Shown here one piece after another: positions 9,681 through 25,707 of a DNA stretch of 64,000 bases. Location of the stretch: positions 34,758,668 to 34,822,667 of the forward strand of contig NC_092569.1 in NCBI RefSeq assembly GCF_037975245.1. The letters run 5' to 3'. The notes beneath the pieces were generated by a model. The model was not told the DNA's origin and did no database searches. It saw only the letters and a program-made list of their open reading frames with translations. Positions within the stretch are counted from its first letter, which is position 1. Every line of letters begins with the position of its first letter. The position numbers and the translations under genes were made by a program. The stretch comes from Apostichopus japonicus (taxonomy: Eukaryota; Echinodermata; Holothuroidea; Aspidochirotida; Stichopodidae).

Positions 9681-12023
9681 CAACCCGTCAAATATGGGTC
9701 TGTTTTATATCCTGTATTTACAGAACTCGTAGATCTGTTTAAATCATGTGTATTGAATGTATTTAATATATTCATATAGAAGTTTAAACGTTTTTTTTTT
9801 CTTTTTTTCTGTAACACACGTAATCTCAATTGGAATATATAATCGTAAGTGTACGAGCGGATTATGTGGACCGTCCACATAATCTTATACACATTTCATT
9901 ATATTTTTTATTGACTATAAACAAAAATTAGGGTTTTAAATTTATCAACTATATTAATTCAAAATAACTGTGTTCTAAGGAAGGACCCCGCGCCAAATAT
10001 CGACAGATTCAGTAAGGAATCAACCCGTCAAATATGGGTCTGATTTATATCCTGTATTTACCGAACTCGTAGATCTGTTTAAATCATGTGTATTGAATGT
10101 ATTTAATATATTCATATAGAAGTATTAACATTTTTTTTCTGTAACACACGTAATCTCAATTGGAATATACAATCGTAAGTGTACGAGCGGATTATGTGGA
10201 CCGTCCACACAATCTTATACACATTTCATTGTATTGTTTATTGATTATAAACCAAAATTAGGGTTGAAAATTGATGAACTCTATTAATTCAAATAAACTA
10301 TGTTCTTAGGAAAGACCCCGCGCCAAATATCGACAGATTCAGTAAGGAATCAACCCGTCAAATATGGGTCTGATTTATATCCTGTATTTACCGAACTCGT
10401 AGATCTGTTTAAATCATGTGTATTGAATGTATTTAATATATTCATATAGAAGTATTAACATTTTTTTTCTTCTGTAACACACGTATTCTCAATTGGAATA
10501 TACAATCGTAAGTGTACGTGCGGATTATGTGGACCGTCCACACAATCTTATACACATTTCATTGTATTGTTTATTGATTATAAACCAAAATTAGGGTTGA
10601 AAATTGATGAACTCTATTAATTCAAATAAACTATGTTCTTAGGAAAGACCCCGCACCAAATATCGACAGATTCAGGAAGGAATCAACCCGTCAAATATGG
10701 GTCTGTTTTATTTCCTTTAATTACTGAACTCATAGATCTGTTGAAATCACGTATCATTGAGCATATAAAGATTTATATTAAAAACAGATAACTTTATCAA
10801 ATAAACATATATTTTTGCATGTCATACGGTTTACCTTTAGGCTAATATAGTCTTAACAAAACTTTATTTGGGAACATTGGGAAGAAAACAGTGTAAGCAA
10901 GCATCAACAATCCTCGTTACATGGGTTAGGATTATTATAGGAAACCCGAAAGAATAACCCTAATCCTTAACCCTTAATATTAGTATGATAATACTGTTGA
11001 CCGTTCACATAATAATTGTCTTAAAAGCAGCTTGTTAAGAAAGATCACAACCTAAATATTTTCTTTTGGTCTATAGAATGTATTTGGATAGTAGTATTAA
11101 CGTTTTTGTTTTTTTTAGTAACACACGTAATCTCAATTGGAATATATAATCGTAAGTATATGAGCGTATTATGTGGACCGTCCACATAATCTGAGACACA
11201 TGATATTGTATAACATATTGATTCTTAAGCAAAGCTCCTCTTGAATATATTCAGAAATGATCAGCTAATCTAATTAACACTGACAGCCTTCTGAACAAGG
11301 GCCAAACCCTCAAATCTCGAAATATTTCAGTTAATCATCCACTCCGTCAAACAAGGGTCTGTTTATATCCTTTATTTTCCGAAGTTGTAGGTCTGTCTAT
11401 ATCATGTGTCATTGAGCATAGAAAAATTGAAATTAAAAATAGATAGCCATATCATATTAAATGAAAGTCGGCTTACCTACATTGTAATGAAACTTGATCT
11501 CAACTTTAATTGGGAACATTGGAAATGAACCACTCCTGTAAACTGACCTCAATGACCACCGGTGCACGGGTTATGGTTGGCATTGGTGCCCCCCCCCCCG
11601 CACCCTTACCCCCCGACTTAAAAAGAAAAGTGAAAATAAAACTTACTATTACCCTTATCCTGTAAGATAATACTCATAACCATTCAAATATTAATTGTTT
11701 AAAACGAAGCTGTTAAGACAATAGTGTGTATTAGGATAGTAGTGTAACGTGAATGGTTTTTATACTCATCCGTAGTAAGCTGTGCATTGAGCTACATAGC
11801 CCGCCATGTCATGAATATTTATATTCAAGTGGAATGTAATTTAGGAGGGTTAAATGCTAATTGATGTGTTTTATAGTCTTATTAAGAGAGTTATGGGTTA
11901 AGTAAATCGGTATTACCAGTGAATTTATTGTCTACAACATATCTGCATATGTTTAGGGGGATAATGTTGTTGTTGTAAATTAAATAATTAAAGAGATTTT
12001 ACGTCACATGTTGTATTGTTTTA

Positions 12024-15000
12024 TTGCTTAGTATATGTACCAGAGTGTCACCACTTACACAGATTTTGAAAATTAATCTATATTGTAAACTTGCATTCAC
12101 ATATACTAAAGTCTTGTACGCAGAGATTTTTTATTTTCTTGTAATTGTAATATGGCCTGGTCTCTATTTACTACGGTTAACTGATACCTAAGCTAACCAC
12201 GACATTTCCATAAAGGAACTTTTGACAGTATTCTCTGCTGTGCTAATGGGCCCCCGGAATGCAACAGTAGTATTGACGTTTTTGTTTAATAACCCACGTC
12301 ATCTCAATTGAAATATATAATCATAATTGTATAATCGGTTTATGTGGATCGTCCACATTATATTATACGTATGATGTTGTATTGTTTATTGATTCTAAAC
12401 CAAAACCGTATAATTGAAAATATTAAAAATTAATCAAGTACATTAATTCACAATAACGGTCTTCTGAATAAGGGCTACACACCCTCAAATCTCGACAGAT
12501 TCAATAAGGAATCAACCCGTCAAATATGGGTCTGTTTTATATCCTGTATTTACAGAACTCGTAGATCTGTTTAAATCATGTGTATTGAATGTATTTAATA
12601 TATTCATATAGATGTATAAACGTTTTTTTTTTTTTTTTTTTCTGTAACACACGTAATCTCAATTGGAATATATAATCGTAAGTGTACGAGCGGATTATGT
12701 GGACCGTCCACATAATCTTATACACATTTCATTATATTTTTTATTGACTATAAACAAAAATTAGGGTTTTAAATTTATCAACTATATTAATTCAAAATAA
12801 CTGTGTTCTAAGGAAGGACCCCGCGCCAAATATCGACAGATTCAGTAAGGAATCAACCCGTCAAATATGGGTCTGTTTTATATCCTGTATTTACAGAACT
12901 CGTAGATCTGTTTAAATCATGTGTATTGAATGTATTTAATATATTCATATAGAAGTTTAAACGTTTTTTTTTTCTTTTTTTCTGTAACACACGTAATCTC
13001 AATTGGAATATATAATCGTAAGTGTACGAGCGGATTATGTGGACCGTCCACATAATCTTATACACATTTCATTATATTTTTTATTGACTATAAACAAAAA
13101 TTAGGGTTTTAAATTTATCAACTATATTAATTCAAAATAACTGTGTTCTAAGGAAGGACCCCGCGCCAAATATCGACAGATTCAGTAAGGAATCAACCCG
13201 TCAAATATGGGTCTGATTTATATCCTGTATTTACAGAACTCGTAGATCTGTTTAAATCATGTGTATTGAATGTATTTAATATATTCATATAGAAGTATTA
13301 ACATTTTTTTTCTTCTGTAACACACGTAATCTCAATTGGAATATACAATCGTAAGTGTACGAGCGGATTATGTGGACCGTCCACATAATCTTATACACAT
13401 TTCATTATATTTTTTATTGACTATAAACAAAAATTAGGGTTTTAAATTTATCAACTATATTAATTCAAAATAACTGTGTTCTAAGGAAGGACCCCGCGCC
13501 AAATATCGACAGATTCAGTAAGGAATCAACCCGTCAAATATGGGTCTGATTTATATCCTGTATTTACAGAACTCGTAGATCTGTTTAAATCATGTGTATT
13601 GAATGTATTTAATATATTCATATAGAAGTATTAACATTTTTTTTCTTCTGTAACACACGTAATCTCAATTGGAATATACAATCGTAAGTGTACGAGCGGA
13701 TTATGTGGACCGTCCACACAATCTTATACACATTTCATTGTATTGTTTATTGATTATAAACCAAAATTAGGGTTGAAAATTGATGAACTCTATTAATTCA
13801 AATAAACTATGTTCTTAGGAAAGACCCCGCGCCAAATATCGACAGATTCAGTAAGGAATCAACCCGTCAAATATGGGTCTGATTTATATCCTGTATTTAC
13901 CGAACTCGTAGATCTGTTTAAATCATGTGTATTGAATGTATTTAATATATTCATATAGAAGTATTAACATTTTTTTTCTTCTGTAACACACGTATTCTCA
14001 ATTGGAATATACAATCGTAAGTGTACGTGCGGATTATGTGGACCGTCCACACAATCTTATACACATTTCATTGTATTGTTTATTGATTATAAACCAAAAT
14101 TAGGGTTGAAAATTGATGAACTCTATTAATTCAAATAAACTATGTTCTTAGGAAAGACCCCGCACCAAATATCGACAGATTCAGGAAGGAATCAACCCGT
14201 CAAATATGGGTCTGTTTTATTTCCTTTAATTACTGAACTCATAGATCTGTTGAAATCACGTATCATTGAGCATATAAAGATTTATATTAAAAACAGATAA
14301 CTTTATCAAATAAACATATATTTTTGCATGTCATACGGTTTACCTTTAGGCTAATATAGTCTTAACAAAACTTTATTTGGGAACATTGGGAAGAAAACAG
14401 TGTAAGCAAGCATCAACAATCCTCGTTACATGGGTTAGGATTATTATAGGAAACCCGAAAGAATAACCCTAATCCTTAACCCTTAATATTAGTATGATAA
14501 TACTGTTGACCGTTCACATAATAATTGTCTTAAAAGCAGCTTGTTAAGAAAGATCACAACCTAAATATTTTCTTTTGGTCTATAGAATGTATTTGGATAG
14601 TAGTATTAACGTTTTTGTTTTTTTTAGTAACACACGTAATCTCAATTGGAATATATAATCGTAAGTATATGAGCGTATTATGTGGACCGTCCACATAATC
14701 TGAGACACATGATATTGTATAACATATTGATTCTTAAGCAAAGCTCCTCTTGAATATATTCAGAAATGATCAGCTAATCTAATTAACACTGACAGCCTTC
14801 TGAACAAGGGCCAAACCCTCAAATCTCGAAATATTTCAGTTAATCATCCACTCCGTCAAACAAGGGTCTGTTTATATCCTTTATTTTCCGAAGTTGTAGG
14901 TCTGTCTATATCATGTGTCATTGAGCATAGAAAAATTGAAATTAAAAATAGATAGCCATATCATATTAAATGAAAGTCGGCTTACCTACATTGTAATGAA

Positions 15001-15531
15001 ACTTGATCTCAACTTTAATTGGGAACATTGGAAATGAACCACTCCTGTAAACTGACCTCAATGACCACCGGTGCACGGGTTATGGTTGGCATTGGTGCCC
15101 CCCCCCCGCACCCTTACCCCCCGACTTAAAAAGAAAAGTGAAAATAAAACTTACTATTACCCTTATCCTGTAAGATAATACTCATAACCATTCAAATATT
15201 AATTGTTTAAAACGAAGCTGTTAAGACAATAGTGTGTATTAGGATAGTAGTGTAACGTGAATGGTTTTTATACTCATCCGTAGTAAGCTGTGCATTGAGC
15301 TACATAGCCCGCCATGTCATGAATATTTATATTCAAGTGGAATGTAATTTAGGAGGGTTAAATGCTAATTGATGTGTTTTATAGTCTTATTAAGAGAGTT
15401 ATGGGTTAAGTAAATCGGTATTACCAGTGAATTTATTGTCTACAACATATCTGCATATGTTTAGGGGGATAATGTTGTTGTTGTAAATTAAATAATTAAA
15501 GAGATTTTACGTCACATGTTGTATTGTTTTA
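12024..15531 (+). repeat. Higher-order repeat 2 (type B, 5 canonical monomers, 3508 bp)
   Basis: Type B carries CTACGGTTAACTGATACCTAA, which puts a stop in the frame open in type A. Monomers start near 12513, 12853, 13193, 13530 and 13862, with the hybrid at about 14190. The T tract at about 12622-12641 is longer and uninterrupted. Confidence 0.9.
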
Positions 15532-18500
15532 TTGCTTAGTATATGTACCAGAGTGTCACCACTTGCACAGATTTTGAAAATTAATCTATATTGTAAACTT
15601 GCATTCACATATACTAAAGTCTTGTACGCAGAGATTTTTTATTTTCTTGTAATTGTAATATGGCCTGGTCTCTATTTACTACGATTAACTGATACACAAG
15701 CTAACCACGACATTTCCATAAAGGAACTTTTGACAGTATTCTCTGCTGTGCTAATGGGCCCCCGGAATGCAACAGTAGTATTGACGTTTTTGTTTAATAA
15801 CCCACGTCATCTCAATTGAAATATATAATCATAATTGTATAATCGGTTTATGTGGATCGTCCACATTATATTATACGTATGATGTTGTATTGTTTATTGA
15901 TTCTAAACCAAAACCGTATAATTGAAAATATTAAAAATTAATCAAGTACATTAATTCACAATAACGGTCTTCTGAATAAGGGCTACACACCCTCAAATCT
16001 CGACAGATTCAATAAGGAATCAACCCGTCAAATATGGGTCTGTTTTATATCCTGTATTTACAGAACTCGTAGATCTGTTTAAATCATGTGTATTGAATGT
16101 ATTTAATATATTCATATAGATGTATAAACGTTTTTTTTTTCTTTTTTTCTGTAACACACGTAATCTCAATTGGAATATATAATCGTAAGTGTACGAGCGG
16201 ATTATGTGGACCGTCCACATAATCTTATACACATTTCATTATATTTTTTATTGACTATAAACAAAAATTAGGGTTTTAAATTTATCAACTATATTAATTC
16301 AAAATAACTGTGTTCTAAGGAAGGACCCCGCGCCAAATATCGACAGATTCAGTAAGGAATCAACCCGTCAAATATGGGTCTGTTTTATATCCTGTATTTA
16401 CAGAACTCGTAGATCTGTTTAAATCATGTGTATTGAATGTATTTAATATATTCATATAGAAGTTTAAACGTTTTTTTTTTCTTTTTTTCTGTAACACACG
16501 TAATCTCAATTGGAATATATAATCGTAAGTGTACGAGCGGATTATGTGGACCGTCCACATAATCTTATACACATTTCATTATATTTTTTATTGACTATAA
16601 ACAAAAATTAGGGTTTTAAATTTATCAACTATATTAATTCAAAATAACTGTGTTCTAAGGAAGGACCCCGCGCCAAATATCGACAGATTCAGTAAGGAAT
16701 CAACCCGTCAAATATGGGTCTGATTTATATCCTGTATTTACCGAACTCGTAGATCTGTTTAAATCATGTGTATTGAATGTATTTAATATATTCATATAGA
16801 AGTATTAACATTTTTTTTCTGTAACACACGTAATCTCAATTGGAATATACAATCGTAAGTGTACGAGCGGATTATGTGGACCGTCCACACAATCTTATAC
16901 ACATTTCATTGTATTGTTTATTGATTATAAACCAAAATTAGGGTTGAAAATTGATGAACTCTATTAATTCAAATAAACTATGTTCTTAGGAAAGACCCCG
17001 CGCCAAATATCGACAGATTCAGTAAGGAATCAACCCGTCAAATATGGGTCTGATTTATATCCTGTATTTACCGAACTCGTAGATCTGTTTAAATCATGTG
17101 TATTGAATGTATTTAATATATTCATATAGAAGTATTAACATTTTTTTTCTTCTGTAACACACGTATTCTCAATTGGAATATACAATCGTAAGTGTACGTG
17201 CGGATTATGTGGACCGTCCACACAATCTTATACACATTTCATTGTATTGTTTATTGATTATAAACCAAAATTAGGGTTGAAAATTGATGAACTCTATTAA
17301 TTCAAATAAACTATGTTCTTAGGAAAGACCCCGCACCAAATATCGACAGATTCAGGAAGGAATCAACCCGTCAAATATGGGTCTGTTTTATTTCCTTTAA
17401 TTACTGAACTCATAGATCTGTTGAAATCACGTATCATTGAGCATATAAAGATTTATATTAAAAACAGATAACTTTATCAAATAAACATATATTTTTGCAT
17501 GTCATACGGTTTACCTTTAGGCTAATATAGTCTTAACAAAACTTTATTTGGGAACATTGGGAAGAAAACAGTGTAAGCAAGCATCAACAATCCTCGTTAC
17601 ATGGGTTAGGATTATTATAGGAAACCCGAAAGAATAACCCTAATCCTTAACCCTTAATATTAGTATGATAATACTGTTGACCGTTCACATAATAATTGTC
17701 TTAAAAGCAGCTTGTTAAGAAAGATCACAACCTAAATATTTTCTTTTGGTCTATAGAATGTATTTGGATAGTAGTATTAACGTTTTTGTTTTTTTTAGTA
17801 ACACACGTAATCTCAATTGGAATATATAATCGTAAGTATATGAGCGTATTATGTGGACCGTCCACATAATCTGAGACACATGATATTGTATAACATATTG
17901 ATTCTTAAGCAAAGCTCCTCTTGAATATATTCAGAAATGATCAGCTAATCTAATTAACACTGACAGCCTTCTGAACAAGGGCCAAACCCTCAAATCTCGA
18001 AATATTTCAGTTAATCATCCACTCCGTCAAACAAGGGTCTGTTTATATCCTTTATTTTCCGAAGTTGTAGGTCTGTCTATATCATGTGTCATTGAGCATA
18101 GAAAAATTGAAATTAAAAATAGATAGCCATATCATATTAAATGAAAGTCGGCTTACCTACATTGTAATGAAACTTGATCTCAACTTTAATTGGGAACATT
18201 GGAAATGAACCACTCCTGTAAACTGACCTCAATGACCACCGGTGCACGGGTTATGGTTGGCATTGGTGCCCCCCCCGCACCCTTACCCCCCGACTTAAAA
18301 AGAAAAGTGAAAATAAAACTTACTATTACCCTTATCCTGTAAGATAATACTCATAACCATTCAAATATTAATTGTTTAAAACGAAGCTGTTAAGACAATA
18401 GTGTGTATTAGGATAGTAGTGTAACGTGAATGGTTTTTATACTCATCCGTAGTAAGCTGTGCATTGAGCTACATAGCCCGCCATGTCATGAATATTTATA

Positions 18501-18700
18501 TTCAAGTGGAATGTAATTTAGGAGGGTTAAATGCTAATTGATGTGTTTTATAGTCTTATTAAGAGAGTTATGGGTTAAGTAAATCGGTATTACCAGTGAA
18601 TTTATTGTCTACAACATATCTGCATATGTTTAGGGGGATAATGTTGTTGTTGTAAATTAAATAATTAAAGAGATTTTACGTCACATGTTGTATTGTTTTA
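15532..18700 (+). repeat. Higher-order repeat 3 (type A, 4 canonical monomers, 3169 bp)
   Basis: Near-exact copy of repeat 1, with monomers at 16020, 16360, about 16700 and about 17028. It shares the private CACTTGCACAG variant at the anchor with repeat 1. The three-base length difference is in the C run near 18270. Confidence 0.9.
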
Positions 18701-21700
18701 TTGCTTAGTATATGTACCAGAGTGTCACCACTTACACAGATTTTGAAAATTAATCTATATTGTAAACTTGCATTCACATATACTAAAGTCTTGTACGCAG
18801 AGATTTTTTATTTTCTTGTAATTGTAATATGGCCTGGTCTCTATTTACTACGGTTAACTGATACCTAAGCTAACCACGACATTTCCATAAAGGAACTTTT
18901 GACAGTATTCTCTGCTGTGCTAATGGGCCCCCGGAATGCAACAGTAGTATTGACGTTTTTGTTTAATAACCCACGTCATCTCAATTGAAATATATAATCA
19001 TAATTGTATAATCGGTTTATGTGGATCGTCCACATTATATTATACGTATGATGTTGTATTGTTTATTGATTCTAAACCAAAACCGTATAATTGAAAATAT
19101 TAAAAATTAATCAAGTACATTAATTCACAATAACGGTCTTCTGAATAAGGGCTACACACCCTCAAATCTCGACAGATTCAATAAGGAATCAACCCGTCAA
19201 ATATGGGTCTGTTTTATATCCTGTATTTACAGAACTCGTAGATCTGTTTAAATCATGTGTATTGAATGTATTTAATATATTCATATAGATGTATAAACGT
19301 TTTTTTTTTTTCTTTTTTTCTGTAACACACGTAATCTCAATTGGAATATATAATCGTAAGTGTACGAGCGGATTATGTGGACCGTCCACATAATCTTATA
19401 CACATTTCATTATATTTTTTATTGACTATAAACAAAAATTAGGGTTGAAAATTTATCAACTATATTAATTCAAAATAACTGTGTTCTAAGGAAGGACCCC
19501 GCGCCAAATATCGACAGATTCAGTAAGGAATCAACCCGTCAAATATGGGTCTGTTTTATATCCTGTATTTACAGAACTCGTAGATCTGTTTAAATCATGT
19601 GTATTGAATGTATTTAATATATTCATATAGAAGTTTAAACGTTTTTTTTTTTCTTTTTTTCTGTAACACACGTAATCTCAATTGGAATATATAATCGTAA
19701 GTGTACGAGCGGATTATGTGGACCGTCCACATAATCTTATACACATTTCATTATATTTTTTATTGACTATAAACAAAAATTAGGGTTTTAAATTTATCAA
19801 CTATATTAATTCAAAATAACTGTGTTCTAAGGAAGGACCCCGCGCCAAATATCGACAGATTCAGTAAGGAATCAACCCGTCAAATATGGGTCTGATTTAT
19901 ATCCTGTATTTACCGAACTCGTAGATCTGTTTAAATCATGTGTATTGAATGTATTTAATATATTCATATAGAAGTATTAACATTTTTTTTCTTCTGTAAC
20001 ACACGTAATCTCAATTGGAATATACAATCGTAAGTGTACGAGCGGATTATGTGGACCGTCCACACAATCTTATACACATTTCATTGTATTGTTTATTGAT
20101 TATAAACCAAAATTAGGGTTGAAAATTGATGAACTCTATTAATTCAAATAAACTATGTTCTTAGGAAAGACCCCGCGCCAAATATCGACAGATTCAGTAA
20201 GGAATCAACCCGTCAAATATGGGTCTGTTTTATTTCCTTTAATTACTGAACTCATAGATCTGTTTAAATCATGTGTATTGAATGTATTTAATATATTCAT
20301 ATAGAAGTATTAACATTTTTTTTCTGTAACACACGTAATCTCAATTGGAATATACAATCGTAAGTGTACGAGCGGATTATGTGGACCGTCCACACAATCT
20401 TATACACATTTCATTGTATTGTTTATTGATTATAAACCAAAATTAGGGTTGAAAATTGATGAACTCTATTAATTCAAATAAACTATGTTCTTAGGAAAGA
20501 CCCCGCGCCAAATATCGACAGATTCAGTAAGGAATCAACCCGTCAAATATGGGTCTGATTTATATCCTGTATTTACCGAACTCGTAGATCTGTTTAAATC
20601 ATGTGTATTGAATGTATTTAATATATTCATATAGAAGTATTAACATTTTTTTTCTTCTGTAACACACGTATTCTCAATTGGAATATACAATCGTAAGTGT
20701 ACGAGCGGATTATGTGGACCGTCCACACAATCTTATACACATTTCATTGTATTGTTTATTGATTATAAACCAAAATTAGGGTTGAAAATTGATGAACTCT
20801 ATTAATTCAAATAAACTATGTTCTTAGGAAAGACCCCGCACCAAATATCGACAGATTCAGGAAGGAATCAACCCGTCAAATATGGGTCTGTTTTATTTCC
20901 TTTAATTACTGAACTCATAGATCTGTTGAAATCACGTATCATTGAGCATATAAAGATTTATATTAAAAACAGATAACTTTATCAAATAAACATATATTTT
21001 TGCATGTCATACGGTTTACCTTTAGGCTAATATAGTCTTAACAAAACTTTATTTGGGAACATTGGGAAGAAAACAGTGTAAGCAAGCATCAACAATCCTC
21101 GTTACATGGGTTAGGATTATTATAGGAAACCCGAAAGAATAACCCTAATCCTTAACCCTTAATATTAGTATGATAATACTGTTGACCGTTCACATAATAA
21201 TTGTCTTAAAAGCAGCTTGTTAAGAAAGATCACAACCTAAATATTTTCTTTTGGTCTATAGAATGTATTTGGATAGTAGTATTAACGTTTTTGTTTTTTT
21301 TAGTAACACACGTAATCTCAATTGGAATATATAATCGTAAGTATATGAGCGTATTATGTGGACCGTCCACATAATCTGAGACACATGATATTGTATAACA
21401 TATTGATTCTTAAGCAAAGCTCCTCTTGAATATATTCAGAAATGATCAGCTAATCTAATTAACACTGACAGCCTTCTGAACAAGGGCCAAACCCTCAAAT
21501 CTCGAAATATTTCAGTTAATCATCCACTCCGTCAAACAAGGGTCTGTTTATATCCTTTATTTTCCGAAGTTGTAGGTCTGTCTATATCATGTGTCATTGA
21601 GCATAGAAAAATTGAAATTAAAAATAGATAGCCATATCATATTAAATGAAAGTCGGCTTACCTACATTGTAATGAAACTTGATCTCAACTTTAATTGGGA

Positions 21701-22206
21701 ACATTGGAAATGAACCACTCCTGTAAACTGACCTCAATGACCACCGGTGCACGGGTTATGGTTGGCATTGGTGCCCCCCCCCGCACCCTTACCCCCCGAC
21801 TTAAAAAGAAAAGTGAAAATAAAACTTACTATTACCCTTATCCTGTAAGATAATACTCATAACCATTCAAATATTAATTGTTTAAAACGAAGCTGTTAAG
21901 ACAATAGTGTGTATTAGGATAGTAGTGTAACGTGAATGGTTTTTATACTCATCCGTAGTAAGCTGTGCATTGAGCTACATAGCCCGCCATGTCATGAATA
22001 TTTATATTCAAGTGGAATGTAATTTAGGAGGGTTAAATGCTAATTGATGTGTTTTATAGTCTTATTAAGAGAGTTATGGGTTAAGTAAATCGGTATTACC
22101 AGTGAATTTATTGTCTACAACATATCTGCATATGTTTAGGGGGATAATGTTGTTGTTGTAAATTAAATAATTAAAGAGATTTTACGTCACATGTTGTATT
22201 GTTTTA
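18701..22206 (+). repeat. Higher-order repeat 4 (type B, 5 canonical monomers, 3506 bp)
   Basis: Monomers start near 19189, 19529, 19869, 20204 and 20532. It carries GGGTTGAAAATTTATCAAC at about 19443 and a mid-array TTTATTTCCTTTAATTACTG monomer at about 20228. Both are shared with repeat 7, 9.85 kb downstream. Confidence 0.9.
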
Positions 22207-25200
22207 TTGCTTAGTATATGTACCAGAGTGTCACCACTTACACAGATTTTGAAAATTAATCTATATTGTAAACTTGCATTCACATATACTAAAGTCTTGT
22301 ACGCAGAGATTTTTTATTTTCTTGTAATTGTAATATGGCCTGGTCTCTATTTACTACGATTAACTGATACACAAGCTAACCACGACATTTCCATAAAGGA
22401 ACTTTTGACAGTATTCTCTGCTGTGCTAATGGGCCCCCGGAATGCAACAGTAGTATTGACGTTTTTGTTTAATAACCCACGTCATCTCAATTGAAATATA
22501 TAATCATAATTGTATAATCGGTTTATGTGGATCGTCCACATTATATTATACGTATGATGTTGTATTGTTTATTGATTCTAAACCAAAACCGTATAATTGA
22601 AAATATTAAAAATTAATCAAGTACATTAATTCACAATAACGGTCTTCTGAATAAGGGCTACACACCCTCAAATCTCGACAGATTCAATAAGGAATCAACC
22701 CGTCAAATATGGGTCTGTTTTATATCCTGTATTTACAGAACTCGTAGATCTGTTTAAATCATGTGTATTGAATGTATTTAATATATTCATATAGATGTAT
22801 AAACGTTTTTTTTTTCTTTTTTTCTGTAACACACGTAATCTCAATTGGAATATATAATCGTAAGTGTACGAGCGGATTATGTGGACCGTCCACATAATCT
22901 TATACACATTTCATTATATTTTTTATTGACTATAAACAAAAATTAGGGTTTTAAATTTATCAACTATATTAATTCAAAATAACTGTGTTCTAAGGAAGGA
23001 CCCCGCGCCAAATATCGACAGATTCAGTAAGGAATCAACCCGTCAAATATGGGTCTGTTTTATATCCTGTATTTACAGAACTCGTAGATCTGTTTAAATC
23101 ATGTGTATTGAATGTATTTAATATATTCATATAGAAGTTTAAACGTTTTTTTTTTCTTTTTTTCTGTAACACACGTAATCTCAATTGGAATATATAATCG
23201 TAAGTGTACGAGCGGATTATGTGGACCGTCCACATAATCTTATACACATTTCATTATATTTTTTATTGACTATAAACAAAAATTAGGGTTTTAAATTTAT
23301 CAACTATATTAATTCAAAATAACTGTGTTCTAAGGAAGGACCCCGCGCCAAATATCGACAGATTCAGTAAGGAATCAACCCGTCAAATATGGGTCTGATT
23401 TATATCCTGTATTTACCGAACTCGTAGATCTGTTTAAATCATGTGTATTGAATGTATTTAATATATTCATATAGAAGTATTAACATTTTTTTTCTGTAAC
23501 ACACGTAATCTCAATTGGAATATACAATCGTAAGTGTACGAGCGGATTATGTGGACCGTCCACACAATCTTATACACATTTCATTGTATTGTTTATTGAT
23601 TATAAACCAAAATTAGGGTTGAAAATTGATGAACTCTATTAATTCAAATAAACTATGTTCTTAGGAAAGACCCCGCGCCAAATATCGACAGATTCAGTAA
23701 GGAATCAACCCGTCAAATATGGGTCTGATTTATATCCTGTATTTACCGAACTCGTAGATCTGTTTAAATCATGTGTATTGAATGTATTTAATATATTCAT
23801 ATAGAAGTATTAACATTTTTTTTCTGTAACACACGTAATCTCAATTGGAATATACAATCGTAAGTGTACGAGCGGATTATGTGGACCGTCCACACAATCT
23901 TATACACATTTCATTGTATTGTTTATTGATTATAAACCAAAATTAGGGTTGAAAATTGATGAACTCTATTAATTCAAATAAACTATGTTCTTAGGAAAGA
24001 CCCCGCGCCAAATATCGACAGATTCAGTAAGGAATCAACCCGTCAAATATGGGTCTGATTTATATCCTGTATTTACCGAACTCGTAGATCTGTTTAAATC
24101 ATGTGTATTGAATGTATTTAATATATTCATATAGAAGTATTAACATTTTTTTTCTTCTGTAACACACGTATTCTCAATTGGAATATACAATCGTAAGTGT
24201 ACGAGCGGATTATGTGGACCGTCCACACAATCTTATACACATTTCATTGTATTGTTTATTGATTATAAACCAAAATTAGGGTTGAAAATTGATGAACTCT
24301 ATTAATTCAAATAAACTATGTTCTTAGGAAAGACCCCGCACCAAATATCGACAGATTCAGGAAGGAATCAACCCGTCAAATATGGGTCTGTTTTATTTCC
24401 TTTAATTACTGAACTCATAGATCTGTTGAAATCACGTATCATTGAGCATATAAAGATTTATATTAAAAACAGATAACTTTATCAAATAAACATATATTTT
24501 TGCATGTCATACGGTTTACCTTTAGGCTAATATAGTCTTAACAAAACTTTATTTGGGAACATTGGGAAGAAAACAGTGTAAGCAAGCATCAACAATCCTC
24601 GTTACATGGGTTAGGATTATTATAGGAAACCCGAAAGAATAACCCTAATCCTTAACCCTTAATATTAGTATGATAATACTGTTGACCGTTCACATAATAA
24701 TTGTCTTAAAAGCAGCTTGTTAAGAAAGATCACAACCTAAATATTTTCTTTTGGTCTATAGAATGTATTTGGATAGTAGTATTAACGTTTTTGTTTTTTT
24801 TAGTAACACACGTAATCTCAATTGGAATATATAATCGTAAGTATATGAGCGTATTATGTGGACCGTCCACATAATCTGAGACACATGATATTGTATAACA
24901 TATTGATTCTTAAGCAAAGCTCCTCTTGAATATATTCAGAAATGATCAGCTAATCTAATTAACACTGACAGCCTTCTGAACAAGGGCCAAACCCTCAAAT
25001 CTCGAAATATTTCAGTTAATCATCCACTCCGTCAAACAAGGGTCTGTTTATATCCTTTATTTTCCGAAGTTGTAGGTCTGTCTATATCATGTGTCATTGA
25101 GCATAGAAAAATTGAAATTAAAAATAGATAGCCATATCATATTAAATGAAAGTCGGCTTACCTACATTGTAATGAAACTTGATCTCAACTTTAATTGGGA

Positions 25201-25707
25201 ACATTGGAAATGAACCACTCCTGTAAACTGACCTCAATGACCACCGGTGCACGGGTTATGGTTGGCATTGGTGCCCCCCCCCCGCACCCTTACCCCCCGA
25301 CTTAAAAAGAAAAGTGAAAATAAAACTTACTATTACCCTTATCCTGTAAGATAATACTCATAACCATTCAAATATTAATTGTTTAAAACGAAGCTGTTAA
25401 GACAATAGTGTGTATTAGGATAGTAGTGTAACGTGAATGGTTTTTATACTCATCCGTAGTAAGCTGTGCATTGAGCTACATAGCCCGCCATGTCATGAAT
25501 ATTTATATTCAAGTGGAATGTAATTTAGGAGGGTTAAATGCTAATTGGTGTGTTTTATAGTCTTATTAAGAGAGTTATGGGTTAAGTAAATCGGTATTAC
25601 CAGTGAATTTATTGTCTACAACATATCTGCATATGTTTAGGGGGATAATGTTGTTGTTGTAAATTAAATAATTAAAGAGATTTTACGTCACATGTTGTAT
25701 TGTTTTA
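22207..25707 (+). repeat. Higher-order repeat 5 (type A, 5 canonical monomers, 3501 bp)
   Basis: Monomers start near 22695, 23035, 23375, 23703 and 24031. It has the CACTTACACAG variant with the type A open frame and pairs with repeat 8, 9848 bp downstream. Near its end it carries the private CTAATTGGTGTG variant shared with the end of repeat 8. Confidence 0.9.

Larger units (their letters stand above)
8852..12023 (+). repeat. Higher-order repeat 1 (type A, 4 canonical monomers, 3172 bp)
   Basis: It begins at the anchor. Canonical monomers start near 9341, 9681, 10021 and 10349, followed by a hybrid monomer near 10681 that leads into the constant part. Type A carries CTACGATTAACTGATACAC, which leaves a 95-codon frame from a TTG triplet open. 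It matches repeat 3 almost base for base at an offset of exactly 6680. Confidence 0.9.

Noticed and set aside
10600-10700. Hammerhead-ribozyme-like TTGATGA ... GGAAAGACC in satellite monomers
   Set aside because: I could not draw the required stem II between the two boxes, and the alternative monomer subtype lacks TGATGA.
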